DNA of 64,000 bases from Loripinus fragilis (GCA_964019695.1 CAXHUL010000204.1:1-64000), one strand, 5' to 3'. Shown: positions 33,036 to 44,110, counted from the stretch's first letter. Numbers and translations are program-made. The notes: generated by a model from the letters alone, not told the origin.

Positions 33036-33924
33036 AAATTAGGAATATGTTTATGTAGAAAAATGGAAATGACTATTTGAAAAGTTCTAGGCCTTTGGGA
33101 AAGGCGATCAACTATACAGCGTCTCAGAGATCGTTATCAGGCTACAGGGACAGTTAAATATCGACGAAGGTCTGGTTAACCAAAAATGACGACCTGACGT
33201 TAAGACGGCAACTTACGTCGAGTGTATCAACGATATTTGCATCGACGATATCCGTTCTGGCTGGCTATTGTCAGTTCCAGACAAATAATAGAGCTTCGAG
33301 GGTAATTTGTATCCAGGTTTTTAATAAAAATGTTTTGATAAAATTACTTTAAATCACGCCCGATTCCTAGACAAAGGATCATTGACACTTGCTATGGGTA
33401 AATGCCTATGATCTTCAGTAAAAATAAAAGTTTGTCAATCGTCCCTTTCTTCACCTTGAAGCTACCCTGACCTGAGTACTTTATGGCTGTGAAATCCGTT
33501 TTCGATATTAAATGCTTCAAAGATGTAAATTTTTGGGAAGAACAATCAGTTTTACATTAAGATATATAGAAATCCGAAAACATTTTTATAAAATATCATT
33601 CCCCCCCCCCCGTGTGCCAGCAAAAGCTTTTGCATGTATATGTGTTACCATATTTTGCACATTGTATGGAAGTGGCTTGCTGGCACAAGGGTGGGATGCC
33701 TTTTCTACCAAATAAGAAATTAATGACAGTAATGAAGTTCTCTTGAGCCAACCTCATAAATTGCTTTGTATTCTGTGCTAGCTTAATATAAAGTACCTAA
33801 AGATTAAAAGTAGAATTAGCAAAGTTTATGCATTTTTCATAAGAAAAAATCTCACTGTTATAAAATGACACATTATTTTGCAACGTGTTGTACTTATCTA
33901 TTTGCATGTTAGGGAATTGTTCAT
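33036..33924. other. Unassigned DNA
   Basis: It contains a poly-C run (33601-33611) and nothing else recognised. Confidence 0.4.
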
Positions 33925-34090
33925 TTTTTTATTTTCGTCTGCTGACTTTCCTCAAAATTAAGTTTTTGAAAATAAACCACTCAGGACCACCATCAGAGTG
34001 TCAAACAGTTTGGATCCAGATCAAGACCGACATTCTGTTGGTCTTGATCTGGGTTCAAACTGTTTGCAAAAGGCTATTGGCAGACGACAA
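33925..34090. repeat. Palindrome family P with shared flanks, copy 4
   Basis: The palindrome 34002-34066 has arms AAACAGTTTGGATCCAGATC plus AAGACCGACA and their near complement around TTC. The flanks TTTTCGTCTGCTGAC and TTGCAAAAGGCTATTGGC match those of the copy at 28078 and, on the right, the copy at 1840. Confidence 0.8.
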
Positions 34091-35892
34091 AATTATCCAC
34101 TGGCATGCAAAGAGTTATAACAGGTAAATACTTTAGTGTTCAATATAGTGTCTCATATAAGGATATACATGCATATGTATACCATAAATATTTGGACACT
34201 TTAAATACATTCAACTTGCTATGCCCTTTAAACAAAGCAAAAGTAATATTCAAAGGATCTAGTAAGAATCAGTTTTACTTTCCAATGATATATGGGACAC
34301 TTTCATTCCTTCAAAAATATCTATTTCTTTTGTTGAGCTTTCAGTTTTGTATTATTTACCGTACACGTAGTCAAAAATGTACAGGTAACTTCTAAATTAT
34401 CTCCGCAAAATCATTTTATTACAAAACATATATTTTTTTTAAAACAAATTCACCAATTATCGTGATTCGTTAATACTCGGCATATGGTATGTTCAATAGA
34501 TATCCCCATGCCTTCCAAATAAATCAAGAAAACGTGCAGAAATCACTTTAAAAGCACTTTTTATTTTCATGAAATTTCAGACCCCTCCCCTTTTTACCCG
34601 CCATAACTCTCGAGTGTGTAGGAATTTTGAAAATATTTTGCTACTGGCTCTTGCCATTAGATTCACCTATTGCACTGATACTACATGCACCACACTAGAA
34701 GCTCTAAAGCAGCGTTCTGGGAATCAGAAAAATAGGCGTATAAGGCAAAACCGTCAATGATCCTTTCAATTTGCAACTTTAGAATCTAAGGGTATCGCTA
34801 TATTATTTATTATTTTGGCATGAAATTAAAAAAAATGTTTTGCTGACGTGTTGATGTTCATTGTTGCCAAAACTAAAAAAAATTATACATTAAAATTAAG
34901 TAATTTTTTATTAATTACATTTTTGCGTTTTTAAAGTCTTTCAGCGTACAGCGCTAGGTGCCGCTTTAGATAACTATTTGTGTTTTTCTTTTGCCAGAAG
35001 AGTATCTTACCCACCGACTCAATAACTATTGTTAATGTTCGTCTATGACTCGGTTTTAGTGCAGTGTAAAAAATAACCAAATTTGGAGGTGATCCCAACA
35101 TACAAGGTGCACATGCTGTTTTCAACTAGGCAAGCCCTCCTTTAAAAGGAAAATTTATTTTAGATTTGATTGTGGTATAGTCCGTCCATATAAGAGACGT
35201 TGGGTGGTTCTTAGCTAAGTTCAACCCCTGGACAAGTACATTTGGAAATCGGCTAGTCAGGTTGCATTGTTTGCGTGTTCACCCATCTGTGAAACTCTCC
35301 ACAATAAAATAATATACCTGTAGTCTTATGGTTGCCATATCGTGAAAAATAAGCGTTTCGAATTATTGTAAATGAATCTGATCAGTCCACGTACTTTGTT
35401 TGAAATATGTACGAAGTACGTACATGTATCTTAAACACGCATGTGTATCTTAAACTATACAAGCAAAACATCAATCTTCGACAATGAAATTGCCTATCAA
35501 ACAAGATTTTATTGATTTATTAAAGATCTGTGTACCCTTTCCCTGTGGCCCAGATATTGACACCTTATCATGCTGAATTTTAATTTGTGTTGTGTGTGTG
35601 TGTGTGTAGAGAGAAGGGGACTATTTTTATGTTTTTTTTTTGTAATGCTATTTTTTCGAATTTAGAGCTAAACACCAAATCATTTTCTTGTTAAACAAAC
35701 AGAATTTGGAAGAATATTTTCATCGACAACATGTATAACGCGAATATTTTCCAAGTAGCATGCTAAAGATAAATCTGTGTACCAGTAGACGTACACAACT
35801 GCAGTAAAGTTTATAGATGAGTGTCTTTTTTGTTATTGTGAGTTGATTTTTGTTTGTTTTCATTGATATTTTGCGTCGCTGCCAACATTTTT
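34091..35892. other. Unassigned AT-rich DNA
   Basis: A short (TG)n run lies at about 35589-35607. Open frames in this stretch (e.g. 34105-34395, 34569-34760) show no recognisable family. Confidence 0.4.
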
Positions 35893-35990
35893 GCAGTCAT
35901 GACGCGACGTTTCCCTGTCCACCTAGGTTGAACCAGTACTTACAAAAATGCGTAGCAGAGAATAAAGTGTCTTGCTTTGGACATTACAAA
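35893..35990 (-). mobile_element. Partial tRNA-derived SINE body
   Basis: GCAGTCATGACGCGACG, GGTTGAACCAGTACTTAC and AAGTGTCTTGCTTTGGACA correspond to the body of the SINE at 46546. The tRNA head is missing. Confidence 0.55.
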
Positions 35991-36088
35991 GTGCTTCTAT
36001 TGAACCTTCTCAAAATAGCAATCCTTTAATCACAGGTCTAGCACATTAGCACTGACCAACTGTGGACCTCAATTATTCGAGGTGATAC

Positions 36089-36252
36089 TTTACATCCCAG
36101 TCAAGAAATTTTCAGTCATGTCAGGATGTTTTCTGGGCTGAACCAGTACAAGAGCAAAACATGTCTTACACAAGGACACATCATGGTGCCGCCAGAGAAA
36201 CTCAAACCAACGACCCCTTTATCTGAAGTCGAGCATTCTACCACACGTAGGT
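36089..36252 (-). mobile_element. tRNA-derived SINE, worn copy
   Basis: ACATCCCAGTCAAGAAATTT, TTTTCAGTCATGTCAGGATG, GGGCTGAACCAGTACAAG, CACAAGGACACATC and the worn head ACCCCTTTATCTGAAGTC, GAGCATTCTACCAC follow the SINE order. The B box is degenerate (AACTCAAACC). Confidence 0.65.
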
Positions 36253-36694
36253 TCTAAAGGTAATATACAGCTATTCGGTCGCTGTATCGCCACGTGGTAT
36301 GCGATGTCCCGATCTCATGTAAAGCTAACAGAGATGGGAACCAGTTGTGGGCGTGGCTAGACAGTGACCCAAAAGCTGATTAATAACTGCTGTTTTTGAA
36401 GACGTCATTCATGTCAGCCTGTTTGTTGGGCTAGTTCAATAATGTGTAATCACTAAACCTATATTACATGTACGCCGTTTATATCCGTATATCCTGTATA
36501 AACCATTTCGACCTCCCTACCAGTGTATGCAGCTTTGCATTTTAGATGGTAACTTGAGACATTGCTACATGAAATCAGATATTCATTACGCTGTGCAACC
36601 TGACTCTATTATCTTTATACATATAGCCGCAACAACCGTTCTAACATGGACCAGTCTGCCTTGCCGATCTTGACTAAAATCCACATATGTACTC

Positions 36695-37475
36695 AACTCT
36701 AGTTTTTATGTTTTTCACATTGATTTTCGGCGATAACTTTTTATTATTGATTTTAGTAAATTGTGTTCGCGTTGAAAGTTGTAGAGAAATATTAGTGCTA
36801 ACTTCTCAAAGCGGTTCCGACGTCATAGATGCTGCAATTTACTGTGCACATAGATGTACTATTTGAGCATTTTAAGCAAAGCAAAAAATAAACTAAGTCA
36901 AATGTGTCAGTCAAAAAGTTACATTGCACCGCCCCGATTCAATAAGAAAGACGACGGATGGCTTGTTCAATTATGTTGGAAGTCGCGCCTGATTCGCCCA
37001 TGCGTTAAGCTAGTTGGGTCATCTCAAAACTGTCCGTTTAGGAGCACATGGATAAGAGAAAATGGTGGCGTGTCATGCGATATCACAGCTTCTGTACCTT
37101 CAATTGACCATGCTCATAGTAGATTCTGAACATGCATAGTCATTCTGAGTCTACATACGGCAGGATATTCTATAAACAACCGTTGTATCATTTAAATACT
37201 CACCCCTTGTAATTTTCTTTTGAGACGTATCCTTTCTGTCACGCCTCTACGAAATTTACCTGTCAATAAAAGACTTAGAAAATTTGGCTGAGTTCAATTT
37301 ATTGCAAAATATTCATCTATGTACACAAAAATCTGTTTGTGCCACAAACATAGGACCTTTTGGAGAAATTGGCGCTAATTTTTCTCCACAACTTTCATCG
37401 CGAACGCAGTTTGCTAAAATTATTAATAAAAAAGTTATCGCCGAAAATCAATGTGAAAAACATAAAAATCGAGTA
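36695..37475. mobile_element. Long-TIR noncoding element G, copy 1 (about 780 bp)
   Basis: Terminal inverted repeats of about 125-130 bases contain CACATTGATTTTCGGCGATA on the left and its complement TATCGCCGAAAATCAATGTG on the right. The AACTTTCATCGCGAACGCAG block is also paired. The single-copy interior starts near ATAGATGCTGCAATTTAC. A full second copy lies at 57781-58567 in the same orientation. The 91-codon frame here (36854-37129) is disrupted in copy 2, so it is not a supported gene. Confidence 0.85.
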
Positions 37476-37533
37476 AATCAGGCACTGGCCAGTGAGCAAT
37501 AGTATATACCAATGCGTCTGTAAACAAGTAAGA

Positions 37534-37690
37534 CATACTAACCGTACTTTGTCGTCTGCGGTTCAGTTGTTTTGCACGGTTAAAGCGTACCTGTGCTGTT
37601 TACCCAATTTACTGTAGACCAGTCTAAATTGACAGTGAATGGCAGTGTTCTTTCTGACACGCCCAACGTCCGTTACCTGGTCGCACTATA
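37534..37690. repeat. Direct repeat, left copy (157 bp)
   Basis: From CATACTAACCGTACTTTGTC to TACCTGGTCGCACTATA. It is nearly identical to 37927-38084, with only a few differences. The two copies start 393 bases apart, around a spacer of about 236 bases. Confidence 0.9.
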
Positions 37691-37926
37691 TATCTAGTAA
37701 AAATAAATGATGTTGGTACAATATTATAGCCTGAAAAGCATCAAGGCCTGACTGCACTAACAATAATTAACTGCTCCATAAAATAGGGGTGTTACAATGT
37801 TATGCCATGCAGTTATTCATATTTATAAAGTAACTTTTACAATCGATTCGGTGGCGCAGTAAGTTTAACGGTTGTACTCATAGACTGAGGTTTTCTGTTA
37901 AGATTTGCTTGCGAACGTTTACCAGG

Positions 37927-38084
37927 CATACTAACCGTACTTTGTCGTCTGCGGTTCAGTTGTTTTGCACGGTTAAAGCGTACCTATGCTGTTTTACCCA
38001 ACTTACTGTAGACCAGTCTAAATTGACAGTGAATGGCAGTGTTCTTTCTGACACGCCCAACGTCCGTTACCTGGTCGCACTATA
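37927..38084. repeat. Direct repeat, right copy (158 bp)
   Basis: Same block as 37534-37690. The spacer holds TTCGGTGGCGCAGTAAG, which looks faintly tRNA-like. The pair could be a recent local duplication or the ends of a very small LTR-like (TRIM) element. I see no TG...CA ends or primer-binding site, so simple duplication is favoured. Confidence 0.9.
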
Positions 38085-38324
38085 ACACTCAAATTGGATA
38101 GATTACAGATGGTACAAGAAACCAAACTACAATTTCAGTTTTATATCGTTAGAAATTAGAATCCCTTATCATATTAATGCTTTATTTCCGTATATCTAGG
38201 GATCGTCATAAATTGGACTAGCCCCACTAGACAATATATTTCTACCAAATCCCTTGACGCAGAACACTGCTTTCAACAAGCGGTATTAAATATCTTGTCT
38301 TGGGTTTATTTTAACTGTACTTAT

Positions 38325-38782
38325 CACAGTATCGATTCACTGTGCGCCTGAAATGAGTGAAATCGACTGTATCGGTAGAATCGAGAGATTTTGGCCTAAA
38401 TTTGTGAGGGGGTGGTAAGTATTTTGGCATGTTTTATTATAGTTGAATTTGTCCTTCCGCCGTGGATCTCATTATATTTCTTTGATATATGCATACATGT
38501 CATAATATCGTGCAAAAACAACGACAGTGTATCGTGGGAGCCCAAGAAACGCATTCTTTTAGAGGGATAGTTGTCAAAAAAGCGAAAATCCACAGCTTTT
38601 TATCTTCCCGTTTCGAATTTAAACAACTTAGCTAAAAAATATTTTCACCAGAAGTTCGAGAGGCTTATGATCCTACAATACCAGAAATCTCAGACTGATC
38701 CGTTTTTTCGATTTTCAGGTATTCAGCTATATATGACCGAACCCCCTAATAGCGGTGAATTAGAAACTGTATCGGTAGAATC
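38325..38782 (+). mobile_element. 458-bp repeat D, copy 1
   Basis: It runs from CACAGTATCGATTCACTG to ACTGTATCGGTAGAATC, and an internal ACTGTATCGGTAGAATC near the left end (38367) makes a terminal direct repeat. An inverted copy of exactly the same length is at 50869-51326. By eye the two differ at roughly 3% of positions. The open frames shared by both (38571-38843, 38396-38593) carry replacement changes at least as often as silent ones, so they look neutral. Confidence 0.85.
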
Positions 38783-38946
38783 CACTGCTATTTATTTTAT
38801 TTATTTAGTGTACGAGGTAAAAACTACCGACTGCACGAAGTGAAAGAAAATGTTGGTCATAAATCTTCGAATTTAGAGCATAAAAGTAGGCTATTTATTT
38901 CACCCTGTGTATACCATTGGCTTCTAATATAAATGTGTACTTTGGC

Positions 38947-39008
38947 AGACAGTGAAGACCCAAATATAATGCCGCATCATACGACATTTCATCTGGGTCT
39001 TCACTGTT
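38947..39008. repeat. Palindrome of the P-like ACAGTGAAGACCCA type
   Basis: ACAGTGAAGACCCAAATATA pairs with CATCTGGGTCTTCACTGT across a central GCATCATACGAC. A related pair is ATGATCAGACTCCGCAC with TCTGATCTGGGTCTTTACTG near 24081-24117, and the AGAAGACCCAGATGAAATGC block recurs in both arms at 12.6 and 14.1 kb. Confidence 0.65.
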
Positions 39009-40077
39009 TATTTATACAAATATGATGTCAGAGAAAGAAATGCAACTTTTTTCAATAAAAACCTGTGACCAGCAATATATATATTGTACCACCCCAGGTT
39101 TATTGTATATAACCAGTAGGCAGAATTCAATTAGTTCATAAAGGGTTAACAATACGTCAATCTGTATCACTTTTTTCAGTCTGTAAGAGACTCCCACATC
39201 TGCTGTCTGTGTGAAGGTTTGTAGGCTTACATTTTAATAATTTCATCCTGCTTTAAACAGCTGTATGGTAAGATGAAATGGCAGTGGAAAGTACATTTCA
39301 TAAGACCCGCCGTGGCAAATCCTTTAATAAGGCTTTTTAAGCCCAGCGAGCAATCAGATTACATCGAGTGCCGAAGACACAAGACAGGGGGGTTTAGGGG
39401 GTCTCCCCCAAGTTTTTTTTTAATTTTGGGCGCTTCTATGTGCGTTTTTAATGGGGTTTTATGCATTTGGGACCAGATTTCAGTCCTTTTGGTCACAATC
39501 TTTTGCTAGAAAAGATATTCTTGTCACACGAGAAACCGAATGCTGGACAAAATTGTTTTCAGACAGTCACGATTTTTTTTTTACTTCATTCTACAGCATG
39601 ATTCTTTGATATTATTTCACCTATGTCCGGGCAGGTTTTGGAAAGTACTTTTAGCACTGATCCTTGGTGGTCCTTCAAAGAGTTGTGTTTTCGAAAAGAT
39701 ATACACTTAGTCTTTTCAATTACATGTAGAACACCCGTTAAGGATGCAGGCTTCATCTAGATTTTGGCTTCGGTAGGCATAAGATAAGATCTTTGGCTTT
39801 ATCGTAATGGAGCCAGGGCCTACTGTCGAACCACGACGGCTAAACAGTTCTCTGCTCAGGCTTCTTAAAGTCGAATGAACGTTGGTGGAACCTAAAAGTC
39901 TTGGGCTGAATTGGAACAGGCGGGACCTGTATTTCTGTAACAGAATGCATTGTAACAACACAGGCTCATGATGCTCATATATGTAAAGTCACTACGTTTT
40001 AAACTTACTTTATCGCTCGACATGTTAATTAGAAGAAGAAAAAACAAATTGTCAATTTAAGGGATCATAGAATTATC
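39009..40077. other. Unassigned DNA
   Basis: No repeat boundary or coding segment recognised. Confidence 0.4.
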
Positions 40078-40314
40078 TGGACCTCACTAAGAAGACCTGT
40101 CTTCGGGGTTTCTGACCATGCAAGACTCAAACCAACCTACTCAGCTACAGAGATTAGCTAGAATGCTGGAATTTTGAGTGTAGCAAGTTAACAATTATAC
40201 TTTCCTAGGAGCGAATAACAAAGGCGCCGATCAGACTGCGCGGATGTGCAGGCTGGTCTGCGCCTTTGACGTTTGCATGCAGCTACGTCAGGTTTTGTCT
40301 CGACACGGTCCATA
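40078..40314. mobile_element. MITE family B, copy 6
   Basis: Landmarks in order are GACCTGTCTTCGGGGTTTC, TACTCAGCTACAGAGATTAG, ATCAGACTGCGCGGATGTGC, GGCTGGTCTGCGCC and GTCAGGTTTTGTCTCG. Ends are somewhat eroded. Confidence 0.75.
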
Positions 40315-40632
40315 AGTATGATAACGTCCATTAAGACCATCTGATTATGAAATTAATTAAGCAGGTGTCATTATAATTTTTCAATGTTTTCACACGCGCA
40401 ACGCGCGTTATTGATAATTGCATCAATAAATGGTAAGCACAGAGTAAAGTGAGCAGAAACCAGAAAAAGGGACACGGCGGAGAGCATACTCGGCCAAAAG
40501 TGGTCGGGCACTCAACAGACCCGCCGGACCAGCGATGACGGCCTTGTGTACAGGTAACATGCTACTGTCAACAAAGCATTTGTAATCCACCATTTTCTAA
40601 TTGCATGGTGTTATGCTCCACTGAAATGGTAT

Positions 40633-41540
40633 TGTTCGTTCACGATATCTTGGCTCAAAGAAACCGTTAGGTGGATTTTACCATTACATCAATATAGGTA
40701 GCTTCTTCTTAATGCTCTTAGATAAATATGGTATTAAGCGTGATGTATTTTTCTATCAATCTGTGTGGTGTAGAGGATAGCGTGGAGAATTATCAATCAT
40801 ATTTGATTTCATGTTTTGCAGTTATGGTGTTCGAGTCCTATGGAATCCTTTCTTTTTTGTTTTGTCACTCATATCTCGATCTCTCTCATTATTTTCATGC
40901 TCAATTATGCTTTCACTCACATGTTATTTTCACTGCGCAAACGTCTCTTGGTTGTAGAATGTCTATAGGCAGGCTTTTCGGTCGCAAGCCAGTCCAATAG
41001 CTGTCATGGACCCTATATAGGATCCGTGTTACTGCACAAGTTATTTTAAAAGTACACAGAGAAGATGCCGTGAATGATGTACTATTTGCACCACTATCAA
41101 ATTATAGAGAGGGAGCCAGCAAGCTGACCGGCATATCAAACAAAATAATATCGTGCATGAAAGCTGACTCAGAGAATGCAGTTCTCGTGCCTCGGAAGCC
41201 ATGAAGAGACAGGAGCTTAGCGACCTTGACAAGTGTGAAAGTGTATGTATAAATTGTAAAATCATACACAACAAACAAGACAACAAACTACATACAATAA
41301 AAAAATCTATGGTTTTGGGTTTCGAACCACTATCTCTTCATTACTATTCAAAAAAGATATAATCAACGTGTATGTGCGCCCTACCGACTGAGCCACGACG
41401 CCGTTTAAAATTCCATTGTGATATAAACTGTTTTGTTATCATTATACCGTTAATATGCATCAAATCCCATATTCCCTTACTTGATGTAATGGTAAAATCC
41501 ACCTAACGGTTTCTTTGAGCCAAGATATCGTGAATGAACA
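40633..41540. mobile_element. 908-bp element with 60-bp, nearly identical terminal inverted repeats
   Basis: The left TIR (40633-40692) and the complement of the right TIR (41481-41540) match at 59 of 60 positions. Both include ATATCTTGGCTCAAAGAAAC and GTTAGGTGGATTTTACC. The high arm identity points to a young insertion or gene conversion. Inside are two tRNA-like segments in opposite orientation (about 40762-40838 plus, 41317-41396 minus). The 90-codon frame 40728-41000 overlaps the first and is not supported as a gene. No target duplication is clear. Confidence 0.8.
41317..41396 (-). repeat. tRNA-like (Pol III A/B box) segment
   Basis: On the minus strand TGGCTCAGTCGGTAGGGCG fits a tRNA D-arm/A box and GTGGTTCGAAACCC fits a B box about 50 bases later. 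The acceptor stem and anticodon arm are not recognisable, so it is a tRNA-derived relic and not a tRNA gene. The plus-strand counterpart at 40762-40838 has TGGTGTAGAGGATAGCG and GGTGTTCGAGTCC. Confidence 0.5.
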
Positions 41541-41573
41541 GTAGTATAATATACAGGTAAGTTCACGTCGTGC

Positions 41574-41632
41574 TATACTTCCACAAAACGCTTTGAGGCG
41601 TGACTGTAACGGTAAATGCATTGAATGAATTG
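41574..41632. repeat. Short dispersed repeat, inverted copy at 60570-60630
   Basis: CCACAAAACGCTTTGAGGCG then TGACTGTAACGGTAAATGC recurs reverse-complemented near 60.6 kb with few changes. Confidence 0.75.
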
Positions 41633-41756
41633 AGGGTCATTACTTAGAGGTCGTGGCAAAAGTATACATGTATCACTTTGTTACATGAATATTTATGAAG
41701 GTTGGATGTTTACAAAAATAGGTTTGTGAATTTTCGTTACAGCATCTTGACAATAA

Positions 41757-41822
41757 CACACACATACAGACGCACGCACACTCTCACGCGCGCGCACACC
41801 ACACACACGTGCACGTGCCACC
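41757..41822. repeat. (CA)n-type low-complexity DNA
   Basis: Irregular CACA, CGCACG and CGCGCG steps. The 75-codon frame across it is an artefact of the repeat. Confidence 0.9.
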
Positions 41823-41934
41823 ATCGCAAAAAATCAACTGACAAACCTATCAACAAACTAGGGAACAAAACATTATCTCTATTGTTTTGGGCTTGTCCAT
41901 CTGTCTGTTCGTTGCTGTGGTCACTCTAACTTAG

Positions 41935-42134
41935 TCATTTTTAATCGGATTTTTTCCAAATTTCATATCATCATCAAATTCTCGTTCAAGTTTGAATACA
42001 GTTTTTTTTCTGTCAAACGATAAGCATGAAGGCTGTAAAAATGGCCGCCACGACAGGTCTCTCTAACTTAGTCATTATAATCGGTTTTCTTCCAAATTTT
42101 ATATATGGATTGCTTCCATCAAACTCTCGTTCAA
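41935..42134 (+). repeat. Tandem array T (~140 bp units, GATGGCCGCC motif), left part
   Basis: Units contain TTAGTCATTTTTAATCGG, TTCCAAATTTCATAT, AACTCTCGTTCAAG, TTTGAATAC and AAAATGGCCGCCAC. The array stops inside a unit after CTCGTTCAA at 42134 and resumes with GTTTGAATACG at 42789. Confidence 0.75.
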
Positions 42135-42788
42135 TATGTTCTTAGAAATGTTATCCTTTGGAAGCAAAGAATGCATCCAAGAACTGAAACTAGAGTGTGC
42201 AAATTTTCTGGGCCAGACTAGCTAGTTTCGGCCATTTAGGCCACATCAGTGACCCTCTAATAGTTTCAAAGTTCCACAATGAAACACATGATCCCAAAGG
42301 GCAAGAACATAAAATCTACACAATAGTGAAGGGCATGGATACGTTCTACCACCGCCACAAAGTCCCAATAACCAGCTGTAGTGAAGTCAAATATGTTCTT
42401 AAAAGTTATCCTTTGGAAGCAAAGAATGCACTAAAGAACTGAAATTAGAGTGTGCAAATTATCTTCGCCTGACTAGCTAGTTTCGGCCATTTAGGCCTCA
42501 TCAGTGACCCTCTCATAGTTTTAAGTTCCACAATGAAACCCATGATCCCAAAGGACAGGAAAATAAAATCTACAATATAGTGAAGGGCAGGGAGACGTTC
42601 TACCACCGCCACATAGTCCCAATCACCAGCTGTAGTGAAGTCAAATGTGTTCTTAAAAGGTTATCCTTTGGAAGCAAAGAATGCACCAAAGAACTGAAAC
42701 AAGAGTGTGCAAATTTTCTGGGCCTCATCAGTTACCATCTAATAGTTTCAAAGTTCCACAATAAAACCCAAAGGACAAGATAATAAAA
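42135..42788 (+). repeat. 255-bp tandem (2.6 units) inserted into array T
   Basis: GTTATCCTTTGGAAGCAAAG occurs at 42150, 42405 and 42660, exactly 255 bases apart. The units share AGCTAGTTTCGGCCATTTAG, GTTCTACCACCGCCACA and ATAACCAGCTGTAGTGAAG. 255 is 85 codons, so parts of each unit stay open on the plus strand (42197-42442, 42580-42783). However, the shared frame is not continuous across units. The block interrupts a single unit of array T without visible loss. Confidence 0.8.
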
Positions 42789-43190
42789 GTTTGAATACGT
42801 TTTTTTATCTGTTGAACGATGGCAAGATGACCAAAAAATGGCCAACGCCTATCAGTGTCCACTACTTCGTTTTTTATCAGAGTTTTTCCAAATTTCATAT
42901 ATGGGTTGCTTCCATAAAACTGTCGTTAAAGTTTGAATACGAGTTTTGTCCGACGAAAGTTAACCAAGATGGCCAACGAAATGGCCGCCACCTATTAGTT
43001 TGCACTTATAGACACTCTACCTTAGTCATTTATTACCCGATTGCTGCCAAATTTCACATATACATGTATATTACTTTTATCAATCTCTCGCCTAAGTTTG
43101 AATATGGGCTTTGTCCAATAACCAAGATGGCCGCCAAATGGCCGCCACCTGTCAGTTTACACTTGTGGACACTACTTAGATGTATGAGTG
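42789..43190 (+). repeat. Tandem array T, right part
   Basis: It resumes GTTTGAATACG and carries three units with AACCAAGATGGCCAACG and AACCAAGATGGCCGCC. The 143-codon frame 42791-43222 runs through these units but corresponding positions in other units hold stops or indels. I treat it as repeat-derived. Confidence 0.75.
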
Positions 43191-43591
43191 GTCTTCGATA
43201 TTTTAAAGTGTTTCCTGAATGAGTGACAATGGAGTGTTTTATGACTGTATCAAAGTCAGAATAGAGAGGTCAGTTGTAGCATTTGTATCCTGGATTTTCC
43301 ATTGTGCTATAGAAACTCACGAGTGTTGGTGTACTGAAACGAAAATGTTTTAGAAGTGAGACTATATCTAACAAACAATGATGACATGTAGCTTAGGCTG
43401 CTGTACATTCTAAGGCAGTGATTCTGTTGTTGATTCGTTGTTGACTGTTGCTCCTGATGTGGGTTCTGTGTTTGTTCTATGGTTTGCTATGCATTGCTTT
43501 GTGTCTTTTCTAGGTTTGCATTAATCTTGATGTTGGCGAGTGCTACGAGTATGTGGGAAAGGAGACTTGACTTAAAAGTATATGTATTTTA

Positions 43592-43836
43592 ACTGACCAT
43601 TTCATGGCGGCGCTTCTTTTGTGGATCGTTTTTGTTACTTATGTTTCGTGTTTGTCATGCTATCTTGTCGTCTATTTATTGCAGTCTTGTGGTCACCTGC
43701 TTGGAAAGAGCTGACCTCTTGGCTCTCTTGTATGTGGTGATTTATTGTGTTTTATCTCTTCCCGATGGGGTGTCCTGGGTCAAATATGGTACTTGAGTGT
43801 ATCGGTTGCTGATCTTTGCATCCTTTCTTACTTTAA
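43592..43836 (+). mobile_element. Dispersed repeat family V, copy 3
   Basis: ACTGACCATTTCATGGCGGC, CTTCTTTTGTGGATCG, CTTGTGGTCACCTGCTTGG, GACCTCTTGGCTCTC, GGGTCAAATATGGTACTTG and TGATCTTTGCATCC match 18546-18783 in order. Confidence 0.75.
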
Positions 43837-43919
43837 TGAATGAAAGAAAAATAATTTTGTGTTTCAAACGGTGAATTGCTGCTTGGCTCATAAGCGTGGG
43901 AAGCTTTTCAATATTGGGG

Positions 43920-44110
43920 GTGGGGGGGGGGGAGCCAGCGATGCCAACTTCAATACTTGTGGAGGGATATTGCAAAAATGTACATACACGCATGCATGCG
44001 CATACACATCAATGTACATATGAAAACACATGTACATGCTCCTAAATGTTCATAGTCCCATACATGCATGCATGCACACACATATGTATGCATGCATGCA
44101 CATGCAGATA
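43920..44110. repeat. G-run and TGCA/CATG low-complexity DNA
   Basis: A G-rich run near 43916-43933 is followed by alternating CATGCATG, TACACAT and TGCATGCA steps to about 44106. Many are self-complementary. Confidence 0.8.

Noticed and set aside
36854..37129. 91-codon frame inside long-TIR element G
   Set aside because: The second copy at 57.8 kb carries indels and stops in the same region.
37534..38084. LTR pair of a retrotransposon
   Set aside because: No TG...CA ends, primer-binding site, polypurine tract or internal coding in a 236-bp spacer.
41317..41396. tRNA gene
   Set aside because: A and B boxes are present on the minus strand, but acceptor, anticodon and T stems cannot be drawn and the spacing is too long; a tRNA-derived relic is the better reading.
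42197..43222. Plus-strand frames in the 255-bp tandem and array T (up to 143 codons)
   Set aside because: They arise from repeat periods compatible with codons and are not kept open from unit to unit.
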